Assembly: GCA_035503615.1 (NCBI GenBank)
Contig: DATJTI010000063.1
Span: 54,610 to 118,609 of the forward strand
Length of the DNA stretch: 64,000 nucleotides
Reading direction: 5' to 3'
From: AP-15 sp035503615
Lineage (GTDB): Bacteria > Pseudomonadota > Alphaproteobacteria > ATCC43930 > CGMCC-115725
Below the pieces are notes generated by a model. The model was not told the DNA's origin, did not search any database, and saw only the letters and a program-made list of their open reading frames with translations. Shown here one piece after another: positions 9,447-17,519 of this stretch (its first letter is position 1; each line of letters starts with the position of its first letter). The translations under genes and the position numbers were made by a program.

Positions 9447-10772
9447 ATGGCGACCGAAATCAGGGTGCCGAGCCTCGGCGAGTCGGTGACCGAGGCGACC
9501 GTCGCGAAATGGCTGAAGCGCGCTGGCGAGGCGGTCGCGCGCGACGAGCCGCTGGTCGAGCTCGAAACCGACAAGGTGACGCTCGAAGTGCCCGCACCCG
9601 CGGACGGGACGCTCGCCGAAATCACCGCCGCGGAAGGAACGAGCCTGCCGGTCGGCGCGGTGCTCGGCCGGATCGAGAACGGCGCCGCCGCCATGGCGGC
9701 CACCTCCGCCCTCGCGCGCGCGGAACCGGAGCGGACGGCGGAGCCGCAGGCCGTGCCGGCCGATCATGGCGGCAGGCATCCGGTGCTGCGACCTGGGCCC
9801 AGCTCCCAGGAAGGCGGTGCGCCACGACCGGCGGGCGAGAGCCGTGCCGCTCTCGAGCGGGCGGGGCCGGCGGTGCGCAAGCTGATCGAAGAAAACGGGC
9901 TCGATGCCGTAGCGATCGCGGCAACCGGCCCCGGCCGTCGCATCACCAAAACGGATGTGCTCGCGGCGTTGGCGCATCCGCTGCCACCGCCCGCCCCGGC
10001 CGCGCCACTACCCTCCCCGCCGCCTGCGTTTGCCCCGTCAACACCTCCCTTGCCAGCGTCCCCCACGACCGGCGAGCGCGAGGTGCGGGTGCGTATGACC
10101 CGGCTGCGCCGGCGGATCGCCGAGCGGTTGAAAGCGGCGCAGAACGCCGCGGCAATGCTGACCACCTTCAACGAGATCGACATGAAGGAGGCGATCGCCT
10201 GGCGCGAGCACTGGCGCGAGGCATTCGAGAAGAAGCATGGGGTCCGGCTCGGTTTCATGTCGATCTTCGTCAAGGCCGCGATCATCGCCCTGCGCGAGAC
10301 ACCCGGCGTCAATGCCGAGATCGACGGCGACGACATCGTCTACAAGGAGCATTACGACATCGGGGTCGCGGTCGGCACCGAGCACGGCCTCGTCGTGCCG
10401 GTGCTGCGCGATGCCGATCGCATGGGCTTCGCCGACATCGAGAAGACGATCGCCGCCCTCGGCCGCAAGGCGCGTGACGGGAAATTGTCGATCGAGGAAT
10501 TGTCGGGCGGAACCTTCACGATTTCGAATGGCGGCGTCTACGGCTCGCTCTTGTCGACGCCGATCCTGAACCCGCCGCAATCCGGCATTCTTGGCATGCA
10601 CAAGATCGAGCGGCGTCCGGTCGCGGTGGGCGAGGCGATCGAAATCCGGCCGATGATGTATGTGGCCCTCAGCTACGATCACCGCATCGTCGATGGCCGC
10701 GAGGCGGTCGGCTTTCTGGTGCGGATCAAGGAACTGGTCGAGGAGCCGGCGCGCCTGTTGCTCGACCTCTGA
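9447..10772 (+). CDS. sucB: Dihydrolipoyllysine succinyltransferase, E2 of 2-oxoglutarate dehydrogenase
   Basis: Core of the 2-oxoglutarate dehydrogenase complex; carries the lipoyl arm and transfers the succinyl group to CoA. Domains: N-terminal lipoyl domain (about 1-78, lipoyl-Lys in ELETDKVTLE), a Pro/Ala linker, an E3-binding domain (about 135-175, VRKLIEENGLDAVAIAATG), a second Pro/Ala linker, and the catalytic domain with the active-site SYDHRIVDG near the end. 441 residues. No lpd (E3) follows; instead the stop is three bases from the stop of the convergent ccmG-type gene. Confidence 0.97.
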   Translation: MATEIRVPSLGESVTEATVAKWLKRAGEAVARDEPLVELETDKVTLEVPAPADGTLAEITAAEGTSLPVGAVLGRIENGAAAMAATSALARAEPERTAEPQAVPADHGGRHPVLRPGPSSQEGGAPRPAGESRAALERAGPAVRKLIEENGLDAVAIAATGPGRRITKTDVLAALAHPLPPPAPAAPLPSPPPAFAPSTPPLPASPTTGEREVRVRMTRLRRRIAERLKAAQNAAAMLTTFNEIDMKEAIAWREHWREAFEKKHGVRLGFMSIFVKAAIIALRETPGVNAEIDGDDIVYKEHYDIGVAVGTEHGLVVPVLRDADRMGFADIEKTIAALGRKARDGKLSIEELSGGTFTISNGGVYGSLLSTPILNPPQSGILGMHKIERRPVAVGEAIEIRPMMYVALSYDHRIVDGREAVGFLVRIKELVEEPARLLLDL

Positions 10773-10775
10773 GGC

Positions 10776-11339
10776 TTACCGCGCTGCCGTTTCGCGCTCG
10801 CTGGCCGACGCCGCCAGGCGGGCGACCATCGGCAGGATCGTCTGGTCGATATCCTGCGGGCTGAGCGGCCCGACCGCTCGGTAGCGGATGCGCCCGCTCG
10901 GGTCGATCACATAAGTCTCGGGCACGCCGTAGACGCCGAAATTGATCGCCGTCGTCCCGTCGCGGTCGACCGCGACACGCGCATAGGGGTTGCCGAATTC
11001 GGCGAGAAAGCGGCGCGAAGCGGCACGTTCGTCCTTATAGGCAATGCCGTCGAGGGTGACGCCCTGGCGATGCGCCAGCGCCATCAGCGCCCCCTGCTCC
11101 TCGCGGCAGGGCAGGCACCAGGAGGCGAAGAAATTGACGAGCGTCACACCGGGCCCGAGATCTGCGCGTGACAGCCCCTGCGCCGGATCGTAGAGGCCCG
11201 GCAAGGAAAAATCGGGGGCCGGGCGATTGATCAGCGCCGAGGGCAAGAGCCGCGGGTCGCGGTCGAGGCCCATCGTAAAGGCGACGAGCAGCACCGCGAA
11301 CAATCCCGCCGGCAGCAGAAAGAGGAGCTTGCGCGCCAT
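10776..11339 (-). CDS. ccmG: CcmG/DsbE-type thiol:disulfide interchange protein
   Basis: Membrane-anchored periplasmic thioredoxin that keeps apocytochrome c haem-binding cysteines (or CcmH) reduced. Seen: an N-terminal signal-anchor (RKLLFLLPAGLFAVLLVAF), the redox motif SWCLPC, and the CcmG cis-proline region GVYGVPETYVID. 187 residues from the ATG at 11339; an in-frame start further upstream would run into ccmE. It ends the ccm operon (ccmA, B, C, D, E, G). ccmF, ccmH and ccmI are not in the window. Confidence 0.9.
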   Translation of the reverse strand: MARKLLFLLPAGLFAVLLVAFTMGLDRDPRLLPSALINRPAPDFSLPGLYDPAQGLSRADLGPGVTLVNFFASWCLPCREEQGALMALAHRQGVTLDGIAYKDERAASRRFLAEFGNPYARVAVDRDGTTAINFGVYGVPETYVIDPSGRIRYRAVGPLSPQDIDQTILPMVARLAASASERETAAR

Positions 11340-11352
11340 CGCCTTCGGCGTG

Positions 11353-11847
11353 CTAGGGGCTGGCTCTGACCGCAGCGGCGGCATCGAGCGGTCGGGCGGC
11401 GCCGGGGGTGGCTGCACCCTCCTGCCAGTGCCCGCTCTTTTTCAGGGCATCGACGACATTGCGCGGCATATAGCGTGCGTCATGCTTGGCGAGCACGGTC
11501 GAGGCGGCGAAGCTGCCATCGGGCTCCAACTCTCCTTCGGCGACGACTCCCTGCCCCTGCCGAAATAGGTCGGGCAGGATGCCGCGATAGCTGACCCGGA
11601 TGTCGGCCTTGCCATCGGTGATGCGAAACGACACGCGGCCGCCGGCGCCGCGCGTGACGCTGCCATCCTCGACCAGCCCGCCGATGCGCACCCTCGTGTC
11701 GGGCATCACCACCCGCGTTTTCAGATCGCTCGGGCTGTAGAAGAACACCAGATTGCTGCTGAAGGCGGTCAGCACCAGCGCCGTCGCTCCGCCGAGCGCT
11801 GCCATGCCGAGGCCCAGCATGGCCAGCCGCTGCTGCTTGCGGGTCAC
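11353..11847 (-). CDS. ccmE: Cytochrome c maturation haem chaperone CcmE
   Basis: Periplasmic haem chaperone that covalently binds haem delivered by CcmABCD and passes it to the CcmF/H lyase. One N-terminal membrane helix (LAMLGLGMAALGGATALVL), an OB-fold, and the haem-binding His in LAKHDARYMP. I place the start at the GTG at 11847 (VTRKQQRL, usual family N terminus); its codon overlaps the ccmD stop. The open frame extends further upstream through ccmD, but that part has no CcmE character. About 164 residues. Confidence 0.92.
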   Translation of the reverse strand: MTRKQQRLAMLGLGMAALGGATALVLTAFSSNLVFFYSPSDLKTRVVMPDTRVRIGGLVEDGSVTRGAGGRVSFRITDGKADIRVSYRGILPDLFRQGQGVVAEGELEPDGSFAASTVLAKHDARYMPRNVVDALKKSGHWQEGAATPGAARPLDAAAAVRASP

Positions 11848-12020
11848 CGCCTCGGGCCGAGCTGGCGCTGCAGCGTTTCGAGGCTGCGCGTGCTCCGCCG
11901 GTAGCGGTGCCGGCAGTAGAGGGCGAGACCGCCGAGCACGACAAAGGCGACCGCGTAGGCCGGCCAAACGAATACCGCGTAGCCGCCCATCGCCAGATAC
12001 GAGCCGATCGCCTGTAGCAT
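11844..12020 (-). CDS. ccmD: Haem exporter accessory protein CcmD
   Basis: A 58-residue single-span membrane protein between ccmC and ccmE. The sequence starts MLQAIGSYLAMGGYAVFVWP, has one hydrophobic helix, and a basic tail (RHRYRRS) with ETLQRQLG. This is the CcmD pattern, in which the protein helps release holo-CcmE from CcmABC. The stop codon overlaps the GTG start of ccmE, so the two are translationally coupled. The ATG lies seven bases after the ccmC stop. Confidence 0.88.
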   Translation of the reverse strand: MLQAIGSYLAMGGYAVFVWPAYAVAFVVLGGLALYCRHRYRRSTRSLETLQRQLGPRR

Positions 12021-12027
12021 CGCCGCC

Positions 12028-12822
12028 TCAGCGCAATGCCGGACGCACCGCCGGGCTCGCCTCCGGCCCTGCCGCCACCGGTGCCGTGCGGCCGGGTCGC
12101 GCCCGCGGCGCCCGGTTGAGCCGCAATGCCAGCGCCTTGCGCTCGTTCAACGCAGTGCGCATGCGGATCATCAGCAGCGTCGCAAATAACAGCCAGAACG
12201 CCGCCGCCATGACGAGAAGCGGCACCAGCATCGACAAGGCGATGGTCGGCGCCCCGAGCCGCAGCACGCTTGCCGGCTGATGCAGCGTGTTCCACCAATC
12301 GACCGAGAATTTGATGATCGGCAGGTTGACGACGCCGACCAGCGCCAGTACCGAGCCCGCCTTGGCACCGCGGGCGGGATCGTCGAAGCCGTTCACCAGC
12401 GCAATATAGCCAAGATAGAGAAAGAACAGCACCAGGACGGAGGTCAGCCTCGCATCCCATACCCACCAGGTGCCCCACATCGGGCGGCCCCACAATGACC
12501 CCGAAACCAGGCAGATGAAGGTGAAGGCGGCGCCGATCGGGGCCGCTGACTGCGCCGCGATATCAGCGAGCGGATGCCGCGCCACCAAGGCGGTGCCGCT
12601 CGCCACCGCCATCAAGAGATAGACCGAGAGTGCCAGCCAAGCCGCCGGCACGTGGACATACATGATGCGCACGGCCTCGCCCTGCTGGTAGTCGGGCGGT
12701 GAGGCGACGAGCGCCAGGTAGAGCCCGACGGCCAGCAAGCCCAGGGTCGCCCAGCCGCACCACGGCAGGATCGTCGCGCTCAATCGCATAAACCGCGCCG
12801 GGTTGGCAAAGCGCTCGATCAT
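12028..12822 (-). CDS. ccmC: Haem exporter/handling protein CcmC
   Basis: Six-helix membrane protein that delivers haem to CcmE. Seen: the tryptophan-rich periplasmic motif WGRPMWGTWWVWDARLTS that binds haem, flanked by conserved His residues (MYVHVPAAW and WWNTLHQPAS). 264 residues including a Pro/Arg-rich C-terminal tail of about 25 residues beyond the usual end. The ATG overlaps (ATGA) the stop of a possible 42-codon ORF that bridges it to ccmB. No clear ribosome-binding site precedes the ATG. Confidence 0.95.
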   Translation of the reverse strand: MIERFANPARFMRLSATILPWCGWATLGLLAVGLYLALVASPPDYQQGEAVRIMYVHVPAAWLALSVYLLMAVASGTALVARHPLADIAAQSAAPIGAAFTFICLVSGSLWGRPMWGTWWVWDARLTSVLVLFFLYLGYIALVNGFDDPARGAKAGSVLALVGVVNLPIIKFSVDWWNTLHQPASVLRLGAPTIALSMLVPLLVMAAAFWLLFATLLMIRMRTALNERKALALRLNRAPRARPGRTAPVAAGPEASPAVRPALR

Positions 12823-12947
12823 CGTCCGCCGCCGCGTGATGGCACCCTTCTGTTGTAACGCAAATCGCGGCTCCGGTCATGGGCGCAGCGGTCGCAGTAT
12901 CCGGCGAACCGCACGATATCGCGCCGCCGATGTCGGCACCGGCTCAT
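12819..12947 (-). CDS. Possible 42-residue Arg/Cys-rich ORF bridging ccmB and ccmC
   Basis: This ORF exactly fills the gap between ccmB and ccmC. Its ATG overlaps the ccmB stop (ATGA, 12944-12947) and its TGA overlaps the ccmC ATG (ATGA, 12819-12822). The product has 14 Arg and three Cys, including a CDRC motif (MSRCRHRRRD at the start). Arg-rich frames arise easily by chance in GC-rich DNA, so this may be only a coupling leader or spurious. No known ccm protein matches. Confidence 0.3.
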   Translation of the reverse strand: MSRCRHRRRDIVRFAGYCDRCAHDRSRDLRYNRRVPSRGGGR

Positions 12948-13609
12948 GCGAGCGCCTGCCGCAACGCCGCCGCACTCGCCCATGGCGCCAGCGGCAGCGC
13001 CGCCAGGGTCAGGGCGCCGAGAATCAAAAGATCCGGCCGTGCCGTCATGCCGAGCGCGCTCGCCTCGACGGCACCCGCGCCGAACACCAGCGGCGGCACA
13101 TAAAGCGGCAGCACCAATAGCGACAAGAGGACGCCCTGGCGCCGGGCGCCGAGGGTCAAGGCCGCGGCCACGCTGCCGATCAGGCTCAGAAACGGGGTGC
13201 CGAGCAGCAGGCTCGCCACCAGGGTCGGCATCGCCCGCGGGTCGAGATCGACAAACAAGGCGAGGACCGGGCTCGCCAGCACCAGCGGCAACCCGGTCGC
13301 CACCCAATGCGCCGCACTCTTCGCCAGCACGCAGAGTTCGAGCGGCAGCGGGGCGAGTGCCAACAGGTCGAGCCCGCCATCCTCGTAATCCGGTTGATAT
13401 AGCCGGTCGAGCGACAACAATGCCGCGAACAGAGCCGCGACCCACAAGATTCCAGCGGCGATCCGCGCCAGCACCTCGGCCTCGGGACCGACCCCGAACG
13501 GGAACAGCACGACCGCGAGGATAAAGAACGCGAGGACCAGCCCGGCATCGCCGCCCTGGTGCAGCGTCAGGGCGAGATCGCGGCAAAAAATCCCGCGCAA
13601 TGCCGTCAT
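12944..13609 (-). CDS. ccmB: Haem exporter membrane subunit CcmB
   Basis: Membrane subunit of the CcmAB ABC complex, whose ATPase activity releases holo-CcmE. 221 residues with six hydrophobic segments; typical features are the N-terminal FCRDLALTLHQGGD and the DRLYQPDYEDGGLDLLAL loop. The start ATG overlaps the ccmA stop by four bases. The open frame runs on upstream through ccmA, but only this part has CcmB character. Confidence 0.94.
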   Translation of the reverse strand: MTALRGIFCRDLALTLHQGGDAGLVLAFFILAVVLFPFGVGPEAEVLARIAAGILWVAALFAALLSLDRLYQPDYEDGGLDLLALAPLPLELCVLAKSAAHWVATGLPLVLASPVLALFVDLDPRAMPTLVASLLLGTPFLSLIGSVAAALTLGARRQGVLLSLLVLPLYVPPLVFGAGAVEASALGMTARPDLLILGALTLAALPLAPWASAAALRQALA

Positions 13610-14328
13610 GTCCAGGTCTCCGCGGCGGGATCCTCCAGCGGCGCGAACCGGTCGAGGTGCAATGTCGCAGCCCCGTGGAGGGCAAGCGGCAGATGCGTTG
13701 CCAGCAGCACCCTTCCGCCACCGGCGCGATGTGCTTCGATCATGGTTTCGAGCCGCATCCGGCCATCCTCGTCGAGTGCGGTCGTCGGCTCGTCGAGCAG
13801 CCATAGTTCGGCCGGTGCCACCAGCAGCCGGGCGAGCGCCAGGCGGCGCCGCTGTCCGGCCGACAGCCAGCGGCATGGCCAATCGGCCACCGGATCGAGC
13901 GCCAGGCTGGCAAGGGCGTCTGCGATCGCCAGCGAGATGCCGCGCCCGTGCCCGCGCAAGGCGGCCCAGAAGGCGAGGGTGTCGCGCGCCGTCATGCCCG
14001 GTTTCACCGCGTCCTGATGACCGACATAGTGAAGCCGGGCGCGATGCCCGGCGGGATCGGCGGCCAGCGGTTGCGACCCCCAGACGAGCCGGCCCGCTGC
14101 CGGTGCGACGAGACCGGCGACCAGCCGCAGCAGGCTCGATTTGCCGGCACCGTTCGCGCCGCGCACGACAAGAGCACCGCCCGGCGGCACCACGAACGAG
14201 ACGCCGGCAAAGACCAGGCGCGCGCCACGCCGGCAGGCCAAATCCTCGGCGACGAGTGCCCCGGCGGCGACGCCGGCAGCAACACCAGCGGGGTGCCGCT
14301 GCGGGCCGGTCAGGTCCGTGGCGGCCAT
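13606..14328 (-). CDS. ccmA: Haem exporter ATP-binding protein CcmA
   Basis: ABC ATPase that drives holo-CcmE release with CcmB. Walker A is GANGAGKSSLL, the signature LSAGQRRRLALARLL, Walker B LWLLDEPTTALD, switch His in LLATHLPL. I chose the ATG at 14328 (240 residues) over a TTG at 14382; the first 25 residues are still a low-complexity Ala/Gly extension relative to the family. First gene of the ccm operon; a terminator-like hairpin lies about 60 bases upstream. Confidence 0.94.
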   Translation of the reverse strand: MAATDLTGPQRHPAGVAAGVAAGALVAEDLACRRGARLVFAGVSFVVPPGGALVVRGANGAGKSSLLRLVAGLVAPAAGRLVWGSQPLAADPAGHRARLHYVGHQDAVKPGMTARDTLAFWAALRGHGRGISLAIADALASLALDPVADWPCRWLSAGQRRRLALARLLVAPAELWLLDEPTTALDEDGRMRLETMIEAHRAGGGRVLLATHLPLALHGAATLHLDRFAPLEDPAAETWT

Positions 14329-14380
14329 GTCCGGCGCGTCCGGCGCAGTCCTCTGAGCCGGCAAAAAAGGCGGCTCCGGC

Positions 14381-14416
14381 AAAAAAGGCGGCTCCGAAGG
14401 GGGAATTCGGAGCCGC
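14381..14416 (-). terminator. Candidate intrinsic terminator of the CoA-ligase gene
   Basis: Perfect 11-bp stem GCGGCTCCGAA/TTCGGAGCCGC (14388-14398 with 14406-14416), 7-base loop, followed on the minus strand by a run of six T (14381-14386). It lies between the stop of the CoA ligase at 14550 and the start of ccmA, in the direction of both. Two smaller hairpins (14451-14469 and 14470-14486) lie between it and the ligase stop. Confidence 0.55.
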
Positions 14417-14549
14417 TTTGGCCACCGGCCGGAAATTTCGGCCGATCACGAGGTTTGGGGGACAAACCTGTAAGGCTGAACCTTACGCTAAGCATATGAG
14501 CAAGGGATTGGGTCTGCGATTGGATAAAAGTGTGACCTTTTGGTGAATT

Positions 14550-15812
14550 TCACCCGACCTCGCGGCGGTCCTCGATCAGCTTGCCGTCCTTCGGCAGGCT
14601 GCCGGCGGCCACCCTCCTTACCTCCCCGCGCAGCCGCGTCAGCCGCTGCATCGTGTCGGCAATCGGCGCCAGCCCGCCGGCCTCCTCGCCGCACTCGATA
14701 TAGAGCGTCATCACATCGGCCTCGGCCACGCGCTCGACCACCAGCCGGGCCTGGCGCACCACCGGGTGCCGGCGCAGCACATCGGCGACCTGCTCGGGGT
14801 GAACGAACATGCCGCGCACCTTCGTCGTCTGATCGGCGCGGCCGAGCCAGCCCGCAATGCGGTGATTGGTGCGGCCGCACCCGGGTCCGACCTCCCGATC
14901 CGGCAGCAGCCGCGACAGGTCCCCGGTGGCAAAGCGGATCAGCGGATATTCGGGTGTCATTGTCGTCGTGACGACGATTTCGCCGATCTCGCCCGGCGCA
15001 ACCGGCTCGCCGGTTCCGGGGCGCACGAGTTCCAGGATGATCCCCTCGTCGAGCACCATGCCGCTTTCGGCTTCGCCATCGGGGCCGGAGCATTCATAGG
15101 CGATCAGGCCGATCTCGGCGGTGCCGTAGCATTGCAGGACCGATACGCCGCGGCCTCGTAGCTCGCGGCGCAGCGCCGCCGGCAGCGCCTCGGCGGAAAC
15201 CAGCGCTTTTGTCAGCGACGTGATGTCGAGCCCCTGCTCCGCCGCCCGGTCGAACAGGATCTTCAGAAAGGACGGCGTCCCGACATAGCCGACCGGTCGC
15301 AAATCGGCGATCGCCCGCAGCTGCAGTTCAGTCTGGCCGGTGCCGGCCGGGACCACCGGGCAGCCGAGCGCCGCCGCCGCACTCTCCACCATCGCGCCGG
15401 CCGGGCTCAGATGGTACGAAAACGCATTGTGCACGAGATCGCCGGCGCGAAACCCGGCGGCAAACAGCGCCCGCGCGAAGCGGCCGTAATCGTCGCGCCG
15501 ACCCTCGGGCTCATAGATCGGGCCAGGCGAGACAAAGACCCGGCGCAGCGACGACAGCGGCACCGCAGCGAGTCCGCCGAACGGCGGATCGTCGCGCTGC
15601 AAGCCGATCAGCTCCGATTTGCGGGTCAGTGGCAATTCCGCGAGCGCCCGCAGATCGGTCACCACCTCCGGGCGAATTCCGGCAAGCCGCGTGCGGTAGG
15701 CGGGGCAGTTCGCTTTGGCCGCGGCGATCAGTCCGGGCAGCGCCGCCATCAAGGCGGCCTCGCGCACCGCCGGGTCGCGCGCCTCGAGAGCGTCGTAGAA
15801 AGCGGTTTCCAC
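14550..15812 (-). CDS. Phenylacetate-CoA ligase family AMP-forming enzyme
   Basis: Adenylate-forming CoA ligase of the PaaK type, which activates an aromatic or other carboxylic acid through an acyl-AMP. Seen: the AMP-binding segment YGTAEIGLIAYEC, the TGDLSRLL turn, the hinge KVRGMFVHPEQVADVL, and a C-terminal Lys region SLPKDGKLIEDRR. 420 residues from a GTG at 15812 with an AGGAG site seven bases upstream; PaaK proteins are about 430. No other phenylacetate (paa) genes are near, so the substrate is open. Confidence 0.85.
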   Translation of the reverse strand: METAFYDALEARDPAVREAALMAALPGLIAAAKANCPAYRTRLAGIRPEVVTDLRALAELPLTRKSELIGLQRDDPPFGGLAAVPLSSLRRVFVSPGPIYEPEGRRDDYGRFARALFAAGFRAGDLVHNAFSYHLSPAGAMVESAAAALGCPVVPAGTGQTELQLRAIADLRPVGYVGTPSFLKILFDRAAEQGLDITSLTKALVSAEALPAALRRELRGRGVSVLQCYGTAEIGLIAYECSGPDGEAESGMVLDEGIILELVRPGTGEPVAPGEIGEIVVTTTMTPEYPLIRFATGDLSRLLPDREVGPGCGRTNHRIAGWLGRADQTTKVRGMFVHPEQVADVLRRHPVVRQARLVVERVAEADVMTLYIECGEEAGGLAPIADTMQRLTRLRGEVRRVAAGSLPKDGKLIEDRREVG

Positions 15813-16000
15813 CTTCCAGCTCCTGGCCTCGCCCGCGCCCTGCCCGCCGCAGCGGGCCGGGTCGGCAGCGAAGTGTCCTCCGATCCGCCCGGCGCGGCAA
15901 GGACGCCCCGAGCCGCCGGGGACGCTGCCGGGCAAATCCCTCCCGGCTCTCCCCGATCTCATTGCCGACCCTTGCGGTGGAACAAAGCGATCTTCTAATC

Positions 16001-16032
16001 TCGCTGACGTTGCGGGACAATTGTCTCAGCGA
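16001..16032. promoter_or_regulatory. Inverted repeats in the divergent CoA-ligase / Slam promoter region
   Basis: The 256-base divergent spacer 15813-16068 contains a perfect palindrome GACAATTGTC (16016-16025) and a flanking pair TCGCTGA (16001-16007)/TCAGCGA (16026-16032). Its position 44 bases before the Slam-like start would suit an operator. No regulator can be assigned. Confidence 0.3.
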
Positions 16033-16068
16033 CCCTGACCCGCGGTGCGCGCCAGCACGGAACGAGCG

Positions 16069-17493
16069 ATGAACGCTGCACCCGACAACACTCGTGATCC
16101 GATGCCGCGCGGCATGTCGATCGCCGCCTTGCTGTGGTGCCTGCTGCTGAGCCTCGCCGTCGCCGCTGCTGCCGCGCGCGCCGCGCCAACGACACCCGAC
16201 ACCGCCGCGCTCGAGACCCGCAAAGAGGCGCTGTTCCAGGAGATGCTACGCCACCCGGCCGATCTCGATGTCATGTTCGCCTATGCCGATGTCGCGGCGA
16301 AGCTCGGCGATTACGAGGCGGCGGTCTCGGCGCTCGAACGGATGCTGCTGTTCAACCCCGATTTGCCGAGGGTCGACCTGGAACTGGGGGCACTCTATTT
16401 TCGCATGGGCTCCTACGCCGTTGCCGGCGATTACTTCGCGCGCGCCGCCGCCGCCCATCCGCCGCCCGAGGTCCGCGCTCGGATCGCCGAATACCAGGAA
16501 GAGATCGCCCGGCGCGAATCGCGCCATCAAGTCTCGGGCTATCTGTTCGTCGGCGGGCAGTTTCAAACCGACGCCAATGTCGCCCCAGGGTCGCCGCTGG
16601 TGCTCTCGCCGATCGGCCCGGTGCTGTTGAACAGCCAGTTTGTCAGGCAACCCTCGGGCAGCGTGTTTGCCGCCGGCTCGCTGTTGTACAGCTATGATCT
16701 CGAGACGCAGCATCACGACACGCTCGAGATCACCAGCGTCGGCTACGTCAACCATTATCTGAACGAGAACGTCACGCGGCTCGATCTCGACCTGGCCGAG
16801 GTGACCGCCGGGCCGCGATTCAACTTTCCGAATGGCAGCCTGTTCGGCATCCGGCCCTCTTCGGTCAAGCCTTACCTGATTTTCGACGAGGTCGGCCTCG
16901 GCGAGGCCCAGTATTTCGACGCCTACGGCACCGGGCTCGAATATGACGACATTCTCTGGGACGATCTGGCGCTGAAATCGGTTTTCGAGTTTCGCCAGAA
17001 GAATTTCACCAACGCGCCCGAGCGCCCGCTGTCGCGTGGCCTCGACGGCAGCGACAAGCTCCTGTCGTTGTCGCTGACCCAGCCGCTCGGTGCCAATGCG
17101 CAATTGAACCTCGAATTGGACTATCTCGACCAGACGACGCGGCTCGATTATTATGCGAATGCGAGCTACGCCGTGACCGGCGCCTACCGCCTGCACTATG
17201 CGGCACCGTTTTCGATCTCGGTCTGGCCCTGGGAAAGCTCGGCCTTTCTCGGCCGTGCCTGGAGCCTCTATGCGGCACCCGACCCGTGCTGCAATACCAG
17301 CGGCAACCCGCAGGTGTTTTCGCCGAGCAGCCAGCTGACCCAGCGCTGGCGCTTCGGGTTTACCGAGGCGGTCCCGGTCAATGCGACGATGGCGATCGTA
17401 CTGCAACTGGAGCGGGACATTGTCTCGTCCAATCTGCCGATTTACGCTTACACCAACGATTCGATCTTGCTCGGGCCACAAATCCGCTTTTAA
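16069..17493 (+). CDS. Slam-like outer-membrane translocon (type 11 secretion; TPR plus DUF560-like barrel)
   Basis: Predicted outer-membrane protein that moves a partner protein across the outer membrane. It starts with a signal peptide (hydrophobic IAALLWCLLLSLAVAAAAA, cleavage after ARA), then a periplasmic TPR-like domain (about 55-150; repeats around YADVAAKLGDYEAAVSALER and LYFRMGSYAVAGDYFARAA). The rest is a beta-barrel of alternating hydrophobic strands ending in aromatic Phe (GPQIRF), the usual outer-membrane C terminus. 474 residues, matching Slam proteins in layout and size. The next gene, 26 bases downstream, encodes an exported protein with a TbpB-like C-terminal barrel, the typical Slam substrate fold. 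Assignment to Slam rests on architecture and context, not on a profile search. Confidence 0.7.
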   Translation: MNAAPDNTRDPMPRGMSIAALLWCLLLSLAVAAAAARAAPTTPDTAALETRKEALFQEMLRHPADLDVMFAYADVAAKLGDYEAAVSALERMLLFNPDLPRVDLELGALYFRMGSYAVAGDYFARAAAAHPPPEVRARIAEYQEEIARRESRHQVSGYLFVGGQFQTDANVAPGSPLVLSPIGPVLLNSQFVRQPSGSVFAAGSLLYSYDLETQHHDTLEITSVGYVNHYLNENVTRLDLDLAEVTAGPRFNFPNGSLFGIRPSSVKPYLIFDEVGLGEAQYFDAYGTGLEYDDILWDDLALKSVFEFRQKNFTNAPERPLSRGLDGSDKLLSLSLTQPLGANAQLNLELDYLDQTTRLDYYANASYAVTGAYRLHYAAPFSISVWPWESSAFLGRAWSLYAAPDPCCNTSGNPQVFSPSSQLTQRWRFGFTEAVPVNATMAIVLQLERDIVSSNLPIYAYTNDSILLGPQIRF

Positions 17494-17519
17494 GACAGAT
17501 TGGTGTCAGAAAGGGCTCG

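Noticed and set aside
12944..14449. A possible CcmA-CcmB fusion (501 codons)
   Set aside because: The upstream portion is ccmA out of frame; CcmB starts at 13609 and ccmA ends at 13606 with an ordinary 4-base overlap.
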